Shown piece by piece: positions 31,699-40,521 of a stretch of 64,000 nucleotides of DNA. The position numbers and the translations under genes were made by a program. The notes under the pieces were generated by a model. The model was not told the DNA's origin. It saw only the letters and a list, made by a program, of their open reading frames with translations, and did no database searches. Source of the stretch: Streptomyces sp. 130 (lineage in GTDB: Bacteria; Actinomycetota; Actinomycetes; Streptomycetales; Streptomycetaceae); the NCBI RefSeq assembly GCF_007096885.1, contig NZ_VJNO01000031.1, positions 1 to 64,000 on the forward strand, written 5' to 3'. Each line of letters opens with the position of its first letter. The stretch's first letter is position 1.

Positions 31699-33048
31699 TC
31701 ACTTCAGCTCGTACGCGGCCATCGCGGCCCGCACGGCGGGGGAGAAGAGCTCGGGGCCCAGCGCGTCGGAGTACGCCAGCCCCTCGGGCGAGAGCCGCAG
31801 CAGCCCCTGCGCTCCGGTGTCGAGCCAGCCCCGGGCCCCGAACCGGGCCAGCTCCTCGGGGAAGTCCTCGTACGGCGAGGTGCCGAACCGCTCGCGGTAG
31901 TCGTCCACGGGCATGCCCCGCGCCTGGAGCACCGACTGAAGGAGATGACGGCGGCGCGCCTCGTCCCCGTCCGTGTACCGGCCGACCTCGGCGCGGGAGA
32001 AGTCCTCGGTCGCCGTGTAGGCGTCGATGATGCCCCGGACCTCGCTCATCCGGACCGCGTAGTCGAAGGAGTAGTGCAGCCGCGAGGTGTAGGAGCGGGC
32101 GCCGCAGCCCAGGCCGATCATGCCGTCCGTCTGGCAGGCGTAGTCGTCGGGCCCCTCCGCGCGCGGGGCGTCGGCCCGGCGGAACATCCGCATCGACACC
32201 TGTTCGTAGCCGTGGGCCAGGAGGTGGTCGCGGCCGGCCCGGTACAGGTGCAGGCGCTGCTCGTCCCAGGCCGCGTCGGCCTCACCGGCGGAGAGCCTGC
32301 CGAGCGCGGTCAGCGGGCGCACGTACAGCGGGTAGAGGTACAGCTCCTCCGGCCGCCAGCGCAGCGCCGCGTCCAGCGAAGTGCGCCACGTGCGTTCGGT
32401 CTGGCCGGCTATGCCGTAGATCAGGTCGATGTTGAGGACCGGTATGGAGGTGCCCCGGATGCGGTCCAGGGCGCGCTCCACGTCGGCCGCGTGCTGCGGG
32501 CGCACCGCCGCGCGCGCCTCGGCCTCGACGAAGCTCTGCACCCCGATGCTGATCCGGGTCGCGCCCCGCTCGGCGAGCACGGCCAGGCGGTCGGCGGTCG
32601 CGGTCGACGGGGAGGTCTCCACGGAGAGCGGTACGGCGCGCAGATCGGCGCCCATCCGCTTCTCCGCGATGTCGCACAGCCGGTCCAGCTCGCCCGCCGT
32701 CAGAAAGGTGGGCGTGCCGCCGCCGAACGCCGCCGCCGCGAACCGCACCGGCTCGGCGTCGCCCAGCGCGTCCCGTACCGCGCTCGCCTGCCGGTCCAGC
32801 GCGTCGAGATACCGCGAGGTCAGCTCGTCGGGAGCGCCGATCCGGGTGAAGAGGTTGCAGAAGCCGCAGCGCACCTCGCAGAACGGGATGTGCAGGTAGA
32901 GGGAGAGCGCGTCCCGGCTTTCCCCCGCCCACAGCTCGTCCAGCGCCGGCCGCCCGCCGGGCTGCCCGGCGAGCGGGCGGTACGCCGTCTTGTGCGGGTA
33001 GGCGTACACATAGCTCTCGTAAGGACGGACGGTCTGCGTCTCGGTCAT
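31699..33048 (-). CDS. STM4012 family radical SAM protein (HemN-like)
   Basis: A 449-residue radical SAM protein with the architecture of HemN coproporphyrinogen oxidases. The motif is CEVRCGFC (Cys57, Cys61, Cys64), followed by AFGGGTPTFLTAGEL, SVETSPSTAT and RISIGVQSFVEAEARAAVRPQ. A C-terminal winged-helix-like part ends RLSPEGLAYSDALG. HemN-like family members are often heme carriers or methyltransferases, so heme synthesis should not be assumed. The ATG at 33048 overlaps the end of the hydrolase gene by four bases, indicating coupling within the operon. Confidence 0.9.
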   Translation of the reverse strand: MTETQTVRPYESYVYAYPHKTAYRPLAGQPGGRPALDELWAGESRDALSLYLHIPFCEVRCGFCNLFTRIGAPDELTSRYLDALDRQASAVRDALGDAEPVRFAAAAFGGGTPTFLTAGELDRLCDIAEKRMGADLRAVPLSVETSPSTATADRLAVLAERGATRISIGVQSFVEAEARAAVRPQHAADVERALDRIRGTSIPVLNIDLIYGIAGQTERTWRTSLDAALRWRPEELYLYPLYVRPLTALGRLSAGEADAAWDEQRLHLYRAGRDHLLAHGYEQVSMRMFRRADAPRAEGPDDYACQTDGMIGLGCGARSYTSRLHYSFDYAVRMSEVRGIIDAYTATEDFSRAEVGRYTDGDEARRRHLLQSVLQARGMPVDDYRERFGTSPYEDFPEELARFGARGWLDTGAQGLLRLSPEGLAYSDALGPELFSPAVRAAMAAYELK

Positions 33049-33896
33049 CGCTCGGTCCCCGGTTCCAGGAAGAAGTGGGCGTACGGGACGGTCCAGACGG
33101 ACTCGTGGCCGAGCCGGTGACCGGTGTAGCCGTCGTCGCCGTAGGCCGTCCCGTGGTCGGAGCAGACGATGGCGAAGGCACGGCGGCGGCTGCTCGCGGC
33201 GGCGAAGAGCCGGCCGATGTGGGCGTCCACGTACTCCAGGGCGGCGGCGTGCGTCGCACGGCTGTCACCGGCCTCGCGGGCCGCCCCGGGCAGGTGGAAC
33301 CAGTTCGGCTGGTGGAGCGCGGAGACGTTGACGAACAGGAACAGCCGCTGCTGCGGAGGCAGGGCCGCGACCACCTCCTCGGCGCGGGCCACCTGCGCCT
33401 CGAACGAGGTGGGCGAGGGCACACCGAACTCCGGCTCCCAGTGCGCCTCCTGGAACAGCCCGGGAAGCACCGAGCCGAGCGGCCCTTGGAGGTTGAAGAA
33501 GCCCACACCGCCGATGCACACCGTGCGGTACCCCTCCTTCGCGAGCCCCGAGACCAGGTCCGGGGTGTCGAACACGAAGGTGCGCTCCGCTGTGGTCTCG
33601 CTGCCGGCGAATCGGGCGGCGAACAGCCGGGGGTGCGGCCCGGGCGCGGCCGGGGTGGGCAGGAATCCGGCGAACATCGCCTGGTGGGAGGCGTAGGTGA
33701 AGCTGCCCGGGGCGTGCCGCTTCTCCCAGGCACCGCCCGGCAGGTGGCGGGCCAGATTCGGGATGCGCCCGGCGGCGGCCAGCTCAGCGGCGACGTCGTA
33801 CCGCAGGGTGTCCAGGGTGACGAACAGCAGGTCGTGGCTGCCGACGACCGCGCTCATATCGGGGTCGTGGCGGTGTTCAGGGGGTGGTGCTGACAC
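33045..33896 (-). CDS. STM4013/SEN3800 family hydrolase (alkaline-phosphatase fold)
   Basis: A ~283-residue protein of the sulfatase/alkaline-phosphatase superfamily. The N-terminal metal-binding Asp is in LLFVTLDTLRYDVA and the expected Ser/Thr nucleophile region is RHAPGSFTYASHQAMFAGF. C-terminal metal ligands lie in IVCSDHGTAYGDDGYTGHRLGH. GTG at 33896 has AAGGA six bases upstream and overlaps the STM4014-type gene by 20 bases; ATG at 33857 gives a 270-residue form without a clear ribosome-binding site. It probably hydrolyses a phosphate or sulfate ester within this unexplained pathway. Confidence 0.85.
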   Translation of the reverse strand: MSAPPPEHRHDPDMSAVVGSHDLLFVTLDTLRYDVAAELAAAGRIPNLARHLPGGAWEKRHAPGSFTYASHQAMFAGFLPTPAAPGPHPRLFAARFAGSETTAERTFVFDTPDLVSGLAKEGYRTVCIGGVGFFNLQGPLGSVLPGLFQEAHWEPEFGVPSPTSFEAQVARAEEVVAALPPQQRLFLFVNVSALHQPNWFHLPGAAREAGDSRATHAAALEYVDAHIGRLFAAASSRRRAFAIVCSDHGTAYGDDGYTGHRLGHESVWTVPYAHFFLEPGTER

Positions 33897-35022
33897 GGTC
33901 GTTCCTTGCTCGTTCCAGTACGGCGGCGATCTGCGCCGCGTAGGTGTCCAGGCCCTCGGCGCCGCTGCCGGGCAGGCCGGTGAGCCTGGGCAGCAGGTCC
34001 CCGAAGGCGTTGACCTCGCCGACGGCGAAGCGCCGCCAGCCGGCCAGGGGCAGCAGGTCGACGCCGACGCACAGGGTGTCCGGGAAGGCGGCGGCGGCCT
34101 GCTCGCAGATCGCCAGGGCCTCGCCCCAGCCACCGCCCGCGGCCTCGACGGCCGCCCGCACCGCGGCCAGGTCGCCGCGCGCCCCGCCCAGGTGCAGATT
34201 GGTCATCGGTGAAGCGCTGGTACGGACCACGGCGTGGGTGGCCCGGCCGGCGACCACGACGACCCGCAGGTCGGCGGCCCGGCCGCGCTGGGTGGCCTTG
34301 GGCAGCCAGCGCTCGATGTGCAGCCCGTCCGGCGCCAGCGCGTCGATCACCGCCGCGACCTCGCGCTCCGTCGTGCACCGGCGGACCCGCAGCGAGTTGT
34401 ACAGCCGGCCCGACGCGTCCCGCTCGACGGAGGTGGCCGCTCGGACCCGGCCCCCGCCGGCCGTCTCCACGGCGAGCACTCCGGAGGCGGACGAGCCGTG
34501 CGCGGGCTTCACGAACACCCGGGGCATGCGGTGGGCGGCCATCAGGTCCCGTACATCGGCCCAGCCCCGCACGGGGGCCCCGGCCGGGCCGGAGGTCGGC
34601 GAGGCGGGGACGGGCACCCCGGCCGCGTCCAGCAGTCCGTGGCACAGCCGCTTGTCGAAGAGCGCCGCGATGTCCGCCGGGGCGTCGAGCAGCCGCGCGC
34701 CCGCCTCCGCGGCGGCGAGCGCCACCTCGCGCACGGCGGCGGTGAACCGCGCGTACCAGAGGGCCGAACCCTCCACCCGCGTCGGGTCGTCGGCCCCGCG
34801 CAGCAGCCGGTCCACCTCGGCGTCCTCGCCCGGCGACTCGATGCGCACGGTCTCCCCGGGCAGGAAGCGCGCCCCGCCCCGCAGCACGTCCAGCCAGGGC
34901 ACCGTGCGCGCCTCGGGCAGGCCGGCGGCGGTCACCGCTTCCTGGAAGAGGCAGACGCGGCGGCTGCCCGGATTGCCGACGACCGCGAGGCGCGGCGGGG
35001 CGCTACTCGCTGACCGCGACAT
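33877..35022 (-). CDS. STM4014 family protein (ATP-grasp-like)
   Basis: A 381-residue protein of the STM4014 family. Central segments (RVFVKPAHGSSASGVLAVE, then RVVVVAGRATHAVVRTS and LPLAGWRRFAVGEVNAFGD) look like the ATP-grasp fold, which ligates a carboxylate to an amine using ATP. If so it may form an amide or peptide bond in the pathway. The ATG at 35022 overlaps the first LRR gene by 20 bases. Assignment to the cluster family is good; the enzymatic prediction is inference from fold-like motifs. Confidence 0.85.
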   Translation of the reverse strand: MSRSASSAPPRLAVVGNPGSRRVCLFQEAVTAAGLPEARTVPWLDVLRGGARFLPGETVRIESPGEDAEVDRLLRGADDPTRVEGSALWYARFTAAVREVALAAAEAGARLLDAPADIAALFDKRLCHGLLDAAGVPVPASPTSGPAGAPVRGWADVRDLMAAHRMPRVFVKPAHGSSASGVLAVETAGGGRVRAATSVERDASGRLYNSLRVRRCTTEREVAAVIDALAPDGLHIERWLPKATQRGRAADLRVVVVAGRATHAVVRTSASPMTNLHLGGARGDLAAVRAAVEAAGGGWGEALAICEQAAAAFPDTLCVGVDLLPLAGWRRFAVGEVNAFGDLLPRLTGLPGSGAEGLDTYAAQIAAVLERARNDRVSTTP

Positions 35023-35965
35023 AGCGGGGCTCGTCCTCGTCGTCGGGGTCCCAGTCGTCCGCCTCGGAGAGGTCGACGTGCACGTCGTAGCGCTCGGACA
35101 GCTGCCTGAAGCGCTCCATCACCTCGTCGCCGAGGTAGTGGTGGTGCAGGTCCAGGCCGTCCAGATGGGTGAGCGGCTGGCCGGCGAGGAGGGCCAGGCC
35201 CCCCGTGTCGCTGAGCGTGCCCATCGAGAGCGCCAGGAAGTCCAGTTGCGCGACGACCGGGGCGGAGGCGACCGCCGCGGCGATCTCGTCCTGGATCTCG
35301 CTGTTCTGGATGCCGAGGTGGCGCAGCCGGGGGAAGCCGCCCCCGGACAGCAGCGGGTCCAGGTCCGCCACCGTGGCGTCGCCCGAGTACCACTGGGAGC
35401 CGAGCCACAGCTCCAGCCGCTCCAGCGCGGGCAGTTCACAGGCGCCGACCGCCCGCACGACGTGACCGGGCAGACCGCCGGACTCGAAGCGCAGGGCCTT
35501 CAACGCCTCGTGCCGCACGGGGTGCAGCTCCAGCGCCTTCTCGTCCGCCCCGCCGCCGCCACCCCGCACCACCAGCTCCTCCAGGCGCGGGAACGCCCGG
35601 AGCACCGGCGTGATGTCGCACATCCGCAGCCACGACACCTCGCACTCCTCACCGACGACATCGGCGAGGAACAGGGCGCGCAGCGCCGGGAAACGGGCCG
35701 CGTCCGAGGTGATCAGCTCCACCACGGGAGCCAGGGAGGTGTAGTGGCCGGGCCACCAGGGGCCGATCACCAGGGCACGGACCTCGGCCGGGTCGACCGT
35801 TGCCAGGAAGTGCTGCCAGAGGGGGGCGAACTCCTGCCCCTCCCAGCCGCAGTCCAGCCGCCAGGCCGTGGAGTCCGCCGCCGGCAGCGGGCGGTCGTCG
35901 CCCGGCTCCGGAAGGGTGAACACGGGCAGGTGATGGAACGAGCAGGGGTGATCGATGCCGGTCAT
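35003..35965 (-). CDS. STM4015 family LRR protein, copy 1
   Basis: A 320-residue leucine-rich-repeat protein of the STM4015 family. Repeats of the form PALERLELWLG, PRLRHLGIQNSEIQ, AQLDFLALSMGTLSD and THLDGLDLHHHYLGDE run through the C-terminal two thirds, after an N-terminal globular region with LDCGWEGQEFAPLWQHFLATVDP. The tail is acidic (ADDWDPDDEDEP) and ends RYVAVSE. No signal peptide. LRR proteins usually bind proteins, so it may be a scaffold or a substrate of the radical SAM enzymes. It follows copy 2 by seven bases. Confidence 0.85.
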   Translation of the reverse strand: MTGIDHPCSFHHLPVFTLPEPGDDRPLPAADSTAWRLDCGWEGQEFAPLWQHFLATVDPAEVRALVIGPWWPGHYTSLAPVVELITSDAARFPALRALFLADVVGEECEVSWLRMCDITPVLRAFPRLEELVVRGGGGGADEKALELHPVRHEALKALRFESGGLPGHVVRAVGACELPALERLELWLGSQWYSGDATVADLDPLLSGGGFPRLRHLGIQNSEIQDEIAAAVASAPVVAQLDFLALSMGTLSDTGGLALLAGQPLTHLDGLDLHHHYLGDEVMERFRQLSERYDVHVDLSEADDWDPDDEDEPRYVAVSE

Positions 35966-35972
35966 CGCGCCG

Positions 35973-36920
35973 TCACTCCGAGACCGTGACGTACCGGCCC
36001 GCCGGGCCACGGTTGTGCCACGGCTCGCAGCGCTCCGAGAGGTCCACCCGCACCCCGTGCGGCACCAGGGCCTCGGTGACGCGCTGCTCCATCGGCTCGG
36101 TGAGGAAGTGGTGGTGCAGGTCCAGCACGTCGAGATGGGTCAGCGGCTGGCCCTCCAGGAGCGCGGCCGCCCCCTCGTCCCCGAGCGTGCCGCAGGACAG
36201 GTCCAGGGTGCGCAGCCGGGCCACCAGCGGGGCCGAGGCCACCGCGGCCGCGATCTCGTTCTGGATCTCGCTGTTGCGCAGGCCGAGGTGGTGCAGGGCG
36301 GGGAAACGCGTCCCGGCGAGCAGCGGCGCCAGATCCGACACGTCGGCGTCGCCGCCGTAGGCCGAGACGCCGAGCCACAGGTCGAGGCGCTCCAGCGCGG
36401 GCAGTTCGCTCGCCAGGACACCGCGCACCACCTCGCGCGGCAGTCCGCCCGTCTCGATGGTCAGGGCCCGCAGCCGCTCGTGCTTCGTGGCCGGGAACAC
36501 CAGATCCGAGCCGCCGCGCACGCCGAGCTCCACCAGCGCGGGGAAGGCGTCGAGCAGCGCCGTGACGTCGCTCTGCTCGATCCAGGAGATCTCCGCCTCC
36601 TCCATCGTCAGATCCCCGACGAACACCGCTTCCAGAGACGTCAGCCGGTCGGCGGCCGCGATGACGAGACCGATCGGATACGAGGACTTCTCCTCGTACG
36701 ACTCGCCCCACTGCCCGATGATCAGGGCCCGGACGCCCGCCGGATCGACCTCCGCCAGGAAGGCGCCGAACTCCTCCTCCCAAGTGCCCTCGTCCTCGTA
36801 GGCGTTGATCGACACCCGCCAGGCGGCGGCGTCGGCGGCGGGCCGGGGGCCGCCCTCCGTCCCGGACTGGAAATCGACGGCCGGAAGGCCGAGCAACTCG
36901 TGCAGGTGGTCCACGGACAT
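35973..36920 (-). CDS. STM4015 family LRR protein, copy 2
   Basis: A 315-residue paralogue of the adjacent LRR protein and first gene of the minus-strand operon. Shared landmarks are the NSEIQ(N/D)EIAAAVASAP repeat, GQPLTHLD, LDLHHH and the terminal RYVTVSE (RYVAVSE in copy 1), while the acidic pre-tail is missing. The start ATG at 36920 is preceded by AGGAG at slightly long spacing; an in-frame ATG at 36986 is less likely. The copies evidently arose by tandem duplication and have diverged, so they may play different roles. The operon promoter lies in the 176-base divergent region upstream. Confidence 0.83.
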   Translation of the reverse strand: MSVDHLHELLGLPAVDFQSGTEGGPRPAADAAAWRVSINAYEDEGTWEEEFGAFLAEVDPAGVRALIIGQWGESYEEKSSYPIGLVIAAADRLTSLEAVFVGDLTMEEAEISWIEQSDVTALLDAFPALVELGVRGGSDLVFPATKHERLRALTIETGGLPREVVRGVLASELPALERLDLWLGVSAYGGDADVSDLAPLLAGTRFPALHHLGLRNSEIQNEIAAAVASAPLVARLRTLDLSCGTLGDEGAAALLEGQPLTHLDVLDLHHHFLTEPMEQRVTEALVPHGVRVDLSERCEPWHNRGPAGRYVTVSE

Positions 36921-36978
36921 GGCCCTGAGCTCCTGATGACGGCGACGGATTGATGTTCCGCAAGGTCTATCAAGGCCC

Positions 36979-37031
36979 ACTGACAACGGGGCGACCGCCC
37001 CCGCCCGGGGCGGCTCGCCGGCCGATTGTCA
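36979..37031. promoter_or_regulatory. Divergent promoter region with CTGACAA/TTGTCAG inverted repeat
   Basis: Between the STM4015 copy 2 start (36920) and the GTG at 37097, CTGACAA and TTGTCAG form inverted arms separated by about 38 bases of GC-rich sequence. TTGTCA on either strand could act as a -35 element for the two divergent operons. No better-defined promoter was seen. Confidence 0.35.
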
Positions 37032-37096
37032 GACCCCCGCCGTAGCGTTCTCGATGTGGCCGGCACACCGGGTGCCGCCGCGGAGGGGAGAGGTCT

Positions 37097-37423
37097 GTGT
37101 ACCGGCAGGGCGATGTACTGATCGTGCCACTGAAGGAGTCGGCGGTGCCCGCGCACGCCCTGGAGGCGCCCGGCGAACTGCGCGACGCGCGCGGCCGGCT
37201 GGTGCTGGCGCTCGGCGAGGTCACCGGACACGCGCACGCCGTGCCGGGGCCCGGCCGGCTCATCCGGGAGGGCGGGGTCTTCGGCCCGATGCTGCTCCAC
37301 CTCCCCGAGGGCGGGCGCGTGGTGCACGAGGAGCACGCGACGATCCCGCTGCCCCAGGGCTGGTTCCGCGTGGTGCGCCAGCGGGAGTACGCGCCGGGGG
37401 CGGTCCGCGTCGTCGCCGACTGA
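37097..37423 (+). CDS. Small conserved protein beginning YRQGDVLIVPL
   Basis: A 108-residue protein I cannot name. It begins MYRQGDVLIVPLKES and contains GEVTGHAHAVPG and HEEHATIPLPQGWFRVVRQREY, a beta-rich pattern with three conserved His that recalls cupin-like or HINT-like phage and plasmid proteins. It is likely cytoplasmic. GAGGGGAGAGG precedes the GTG at 37097. It lies 90 bases before the DUF6745 gene in the same orientation, a pairing I recall from other actinobacteria; the two probably act together. Confidence 0.7.
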   Translation: MYRQGDVLIVPLKESAVPAHALEAPGELRDARGRLVLALGEVTGHAHAVPGPGRLIREGGVFGPMLLHLPEGGRVVHEEHATIPLPQGWFRVVRQREYAPGAVRVVAD

Positions 37424-37513
37424 GCGGCGGCGGGGCAGCCGCGGCGGCGGGGCCGCAGGACGCGGGATCAGGAAATCAGAACGGAACAGCGGAAGCAGGA
37501 GACGGGGAAACCG

Positions 37514-38518
37514 ATGCAGTACGTGGACTCTTGGCGGGCCGTGGCGGCGGCGACGGGGGCGGCCGACCGGGCGGCGGCCGAGGACGGGGTGCGGCTCGCC
37601 TACCGCAGCGCGGGGCTCGCCGAGCCGGAGGAGTTCGTCTGGGCCGGCTCGCCCAGGGAGGCCGTGGAGGCCGTCGGCAAGCTGGCCGCCCCGGGGCGCT
37701 CCGTCCGCGACGAGGTGCGCACCCGCCCCTGGGCGGAGGAGCGGCGTCGGGTGTACGACGCCCTGGGTCCGGCCGGCTGGTCCGCGCTCTGGTCGGCCAC
37801 CGGCGCCCAGCTCTGGGAGACCACGGCCGGCCTCGCCGAGCGGATACGGGCCGGGGTGGTCGCCGACCTCGCCGGTGAGGACCCGGACGCCGGGACCCGG
37901 GTGCGCCTGGTCCTGCTCGACGCGGTCCTCGGACAGCACGACGCGGCGTGGCTCGCCGCCTTCGACGGCCGGGGCGACCGGCTCGACGGACTGGCGGCGG
38001 TGGCGCGGAACGCGGGCTGGTGGTGGCCCTACGAGCGGGTCGCGGTGATCTGCGAGCGCCCACAGACCTTGCACCGCGACGAGGCGGGCCGCCTCGACCG
38101 GGGCGACGGACCCGCGCTCTCCTACCCGGACGGCTTCGCCCTGTACGCCTGGCGCGGCATGCCCGTGCCGCCGGAATTCCTGGACGAGCTGGCCGCGCTG
38201 ACCCCGAAGCGCATCCGGGACGAGGAGAACGCGGAGCTGCGCCGCGTGATGCTGGAGTACTACGGCTACGACCGCTACCTCACCGAGTCCCGCGCCGAAC
38301 CGGTCCACCGCGACGAGACGGGCGTCCTGTGGCGGATCGCCCTCGCCGACGACGAGGACGTCGTCATGGTCGAGGTGGTCAATTCGACGCCCGAGCCGGA
38401 CGGCACCCACCGCACGTACTGGCTGCGGGTCCCGCCCGCCACCAGGACCGCGAGGGAGGGCGTCGCCTGGACCTTCGGGCTCCACGCCGACGTGTACGAG
38501 CCCCTCCAGCAGACCTGA
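37514..38518 (+). CDS. DUF6745 domain protein
   Basis: A 334-residue protein matching DUF6745, whose function is unknown. The diagnostic region is the middle and C-terminal part: WWWPYERVAVICERPQTLHRDEAGRLD, GPALSYPDGFALYAWRGMPVP and DLMLEYYGYDRYL-like MLEYYGYDRYL. The N-terminal half is helix- and Ala-rich. In other DUF6745 proteins this core accompanies LRR or repeat regions, and two LRR proteins are encoded just upstream on the other strand. CAGGAG precedes the ATG at 37514. It converges with the TetR gene, 19 bases apart. Confidence 0.82.
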   Translation: MQYVDSWRAVAAATGAADRAAAEDGVRLAYRSAGLAEPEEFVWAGSPREAVEAVGKLAAPGRSVRDEVRTRPWAEERRRVYDALGPAGWSALWSATGAQLWETTAGLAERIRAGVVADLAGEDPDAGTRVRLVLLDAVLGQHDAAWLAAFDGRGDRLDGLAAVARNAGWWWPYERVAVICERPQTLHRDEAGRLDRGDGPALSYPDGFALYAWRGMPVPPEFLDELAALTPKRIRDEENAELRRVMLEYYGYDRYLTESRAEPVHRDETGVLWRIALADDEDVVMVEVVNSTPEPDGTHRTYWLRVPPATRTAREGVAWTFGLHADVYEPLQQT

Positions 38519-38537
38519 TCCGGGGAGGGAAACGCGG

Positions 38538-39149
38538 TCAGGCCGTCAGGGCCTCGTGGTCGATGCCGAGTTCGCGGGCGAGCGCCTGCTCGGTCCACTC
38601 CAGCATCGTCGCCCGGGACAACGGCCCGTTGTACGAGGTCATCTGCACGGCCAGACCGTCCAGCAGGGCGGTCAGCCGCCAGGCCACGGACATCGGGTCG
38701 TCGCAGTGGAACTCGCCGGCCGCCGCGCCCTCCTCGATGACCTCGGCCAGCTCGGCCTTCCACTGCTGGTCGAGGTCGCCGGCCACATTGCGCAGGGCCG
38801 GGTCGCGGAGGGAGGCGGCCCAGCCCTCGATCCACAGCCGCCAGCCCTTGGCCTGGCCCGTCGGCGCGTACCAGCGGACGGCCGCGCGCAGCCTGCGTAC
38901 GGCGGTCGTGCGGCGGCTCAACAGCTTCCGCAGATGGGCGAGGTCGCTCTCGGCCGCGTGCGCGAAGGCCGCCGCGACCAGCTTCTCCTTGGTGGAGAAG
39001 TGATAGAGCACGAGCGCGTTGCTCACGCCGAGCACGGACGCCACATCGGCGATCCGCACGGCCGCGACACCGCGCACCTCGATCTGTTCGACGGCGGCAC
39101 GCAGCAACTCCTCGCGCCGCTCCGCCACTCCCAACCGCACTCTGGCCAC
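38538..39149 (-). CDS. TetR/AcrR family transcriptional regulator
   Basis: A 203-residue repressor. The helix-turn-helix occupies about residues 9-55: RREELLRAAVEQIEVRGVAA, RIADVASVLGVSNALVLYHF and STKEKLVAAAF. The C-terminal ligand domain resembles the BetI/RutR-like C6 type (EGWAASLRDPALR, VAWRLTALLDGLAVQM). It is encoded 67 bases downstream of the Glu/Leu/Phe/Val dehydrogenase gene on the same strand. A TetR-type palindrome upstream of that gene (40522-40541) suggests it controls its own operon. Start GTG at 39149. Confidence 0.9.
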   Translation of the reverse strand: MARVRLGVAERREELLRAAVEQIEVRGVAAVRIADVASVLGVSNALVLYHFSTKEKLVAAAFAHAAESDLAHLRKLLSRRTTAVRRLRAAVRWYAPTGQAKGWRLWIEGWAASLRDPALRNVAGDLDQQWKAELAEVIEEGAAAGEFHCDDPMSVAWRLTALLDGLAVQMTSYNGPLSRATMLEWTEQALARELGIDHEALTA

Positions 39150-39216
39150 GCGGTCACCCTAACCAATGTCCAGCCGGGGCCGTTCGGGCGGACCGGCGGC
39201 GGACGGGCGGTCGGTG

Positions 39217-40425
39217 TCAGCGGTACCAGCCGAAGCGCTCCGCCATCACCGGCAGCCGGTCGGCGGCCACCGCGTGCGCCGCCGCGCGCGGGGTGCAGCC
39301 GTCCGCCGCCGCGCGGGCCAGCACCAGGCCCACCAGCTCCCGCATCGCGCGCCGGGTGTGCGCGAACGCCTCGTCCGCGTCGGCCCCGATGTCGCCGAAC
39401 AGGGTCCACCACCACCAGGCGTTGGTCCCGGAGTTGACCACCACATCGGGCAGCACGGTGATCCCGCGCGCCGCGAGCAGCGCCTCCGCCTCCGGCAGGA
39501 CCGGCATGTTGGCGGCCTCCACGACCCAACGGGCCGTGATCCCCGCCTGGTTCACCGCGTCCACGGCATAGGAGACGGCGGCCGGGACGAGCACCTCCGC
39601 GTCCTGGACGAGCCAGGCGTCGGCCGGCAGCTCCCGGTCACCGGCGCGCAGCGCGCCCCGGTCCACGGTGCCGTACGCGTCCCGCGCGGCCAGCAGCGCC
39701 TCGACGTCGAGCCCGGCCGGGTTCGCGATCGTGCCCTTGACGTCGGCGACGGCGACCACCCGGAGCCCCGCCCGGGACAGGAAGCGGGCGGTCGCCCCGC
39801 CCATGGTCCCGAGCCCCTGGAGCGCCACCCGCGCACCGTCGTACGCGACCCCGTCCCGGTCCAGCGCGGCGAGCGCAGCCTCGGCGACCCCGCAGCCGCC
39901 GACCAGCTCGTCCAGGCCGATGCCGTCCACCTCCAGGGCGAAGGCGTCGGCCAGCCGGCGCCGGGCCGCCGCCTCGTCCTCCAGGAGCGGGTAGACGGCC
40001 TGCACGGTGGAGACCAGCCCCGCTTCGGCCGCCGCGCGGTCCACCACGTCCTGGGAGAGGCCCAGGTCCTCACCCGTCGTCCAGCAGCTCTCGATGTACG
40101 GGCGCATCGCCCGCAGATAGCGGACCAGGACGCCGTAGGCCGCCGGGTCGCGCGGGTCGCAGTCGATGCCGCCCTTGGCGCCGCCCAGGGGTATGTAGCG
40201 GGCCCCGGGCCGGTCCGCGTCGAAGTGCAGGGCCTCCTTCATCGTCATGCCCCGGGCCAGACCGGCCACCTCCTCCAGCGTGCAGCCCGGGCGCATCCGC
40301 AGGCCGCCGCTGGAGACCCCGCGCACCAGCCGGTCCACCACGAGGTGGCCCCGGCAGCCGGTGGCGTGGTCGGTCCAGGTCAGCGAGATGAGCGGGGCGG
40401 GCGGGGACACCGGAGGCGTCGTCAT
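39217..40425 (-). CDS. Glu/Leu/Phe/Val dehydrogenase family protein
   Basis: A 402-residue NAD(P)-dependent amino acid dehydrogenase that would reversibly deaminate an amino acid to its 2-oxo acid. The substrate-binding motif PLGGAKGGI contains the catalytic Lys, and the N-terminal GLRMRPGCTLEEVAGLARGMTMKEAL is typical. The Rossmann motif is ALQGLGTMGGATARFL. A Trp-rich patch (NSGTNAWWWWTLFGDIG) near the C terminus resembles the valine/leucine dehydrogenase type rather than hexameric glutamate dehydrogenase. Substrate preference is undetermined. It is the first gene of an operon with tetR. Confidence 0.9.
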   Translation of the reverse strand: MTTPPVSPPAPLISLTWTDHATGCRGHLVVDRLVRGVSSGGLRMRPGCTLEEVAGLARGMTMKEALHFDADRPGARYIPLGGAKGGIDCDPRDPAAYGVLVRYLRAMRPYIESCWTTGEDLGLSQDVVDRAAAEAGLVSTVQAVYPLLEDEAAARRRLADAFALEVDGIGLDELVGGCGVAEAALAALDRDGVAYDGARVALQGLGTMGGATARFLSRAGLRVVAVADVKGTIANPAGLDVEALLAARDAYGTVDRGALRAGDRELPADAWLVQDAEVLVPAAVSYAVDAVNQAGITARWVVEAANMPVLPEAEALLAARGITVLPDVVVNSGTNAWWWWTLFGDIGADADEAFAHTRRAMRELVGLVLARAAADGCTPRAAAHAVAADRLPVMAERFGWYR

Positions 40426-40462
40426 CGTGCGTGCTCCTCAGGTCACTGTCGGGCGGGCGTTC

Positions 40463-40494
40463 GGGCAGCCGGGTGGCCGGGCAGCCGGGCGGCC
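40463..40494. repeat. Tandem 16-bp repeat
   Basis: GGGCAGCCGGGTGGCC followed directly by GGGCAGCCGGGCGGCC, differing at one base. It lies in the leader between the dehydrogenase start and its operator. Function unknown; likely a slippage product. Confidence 0.6.
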
Positions 40495-40521
40495 GGGCGG
40501 ACCGGCGTCGGCGGCCACATT

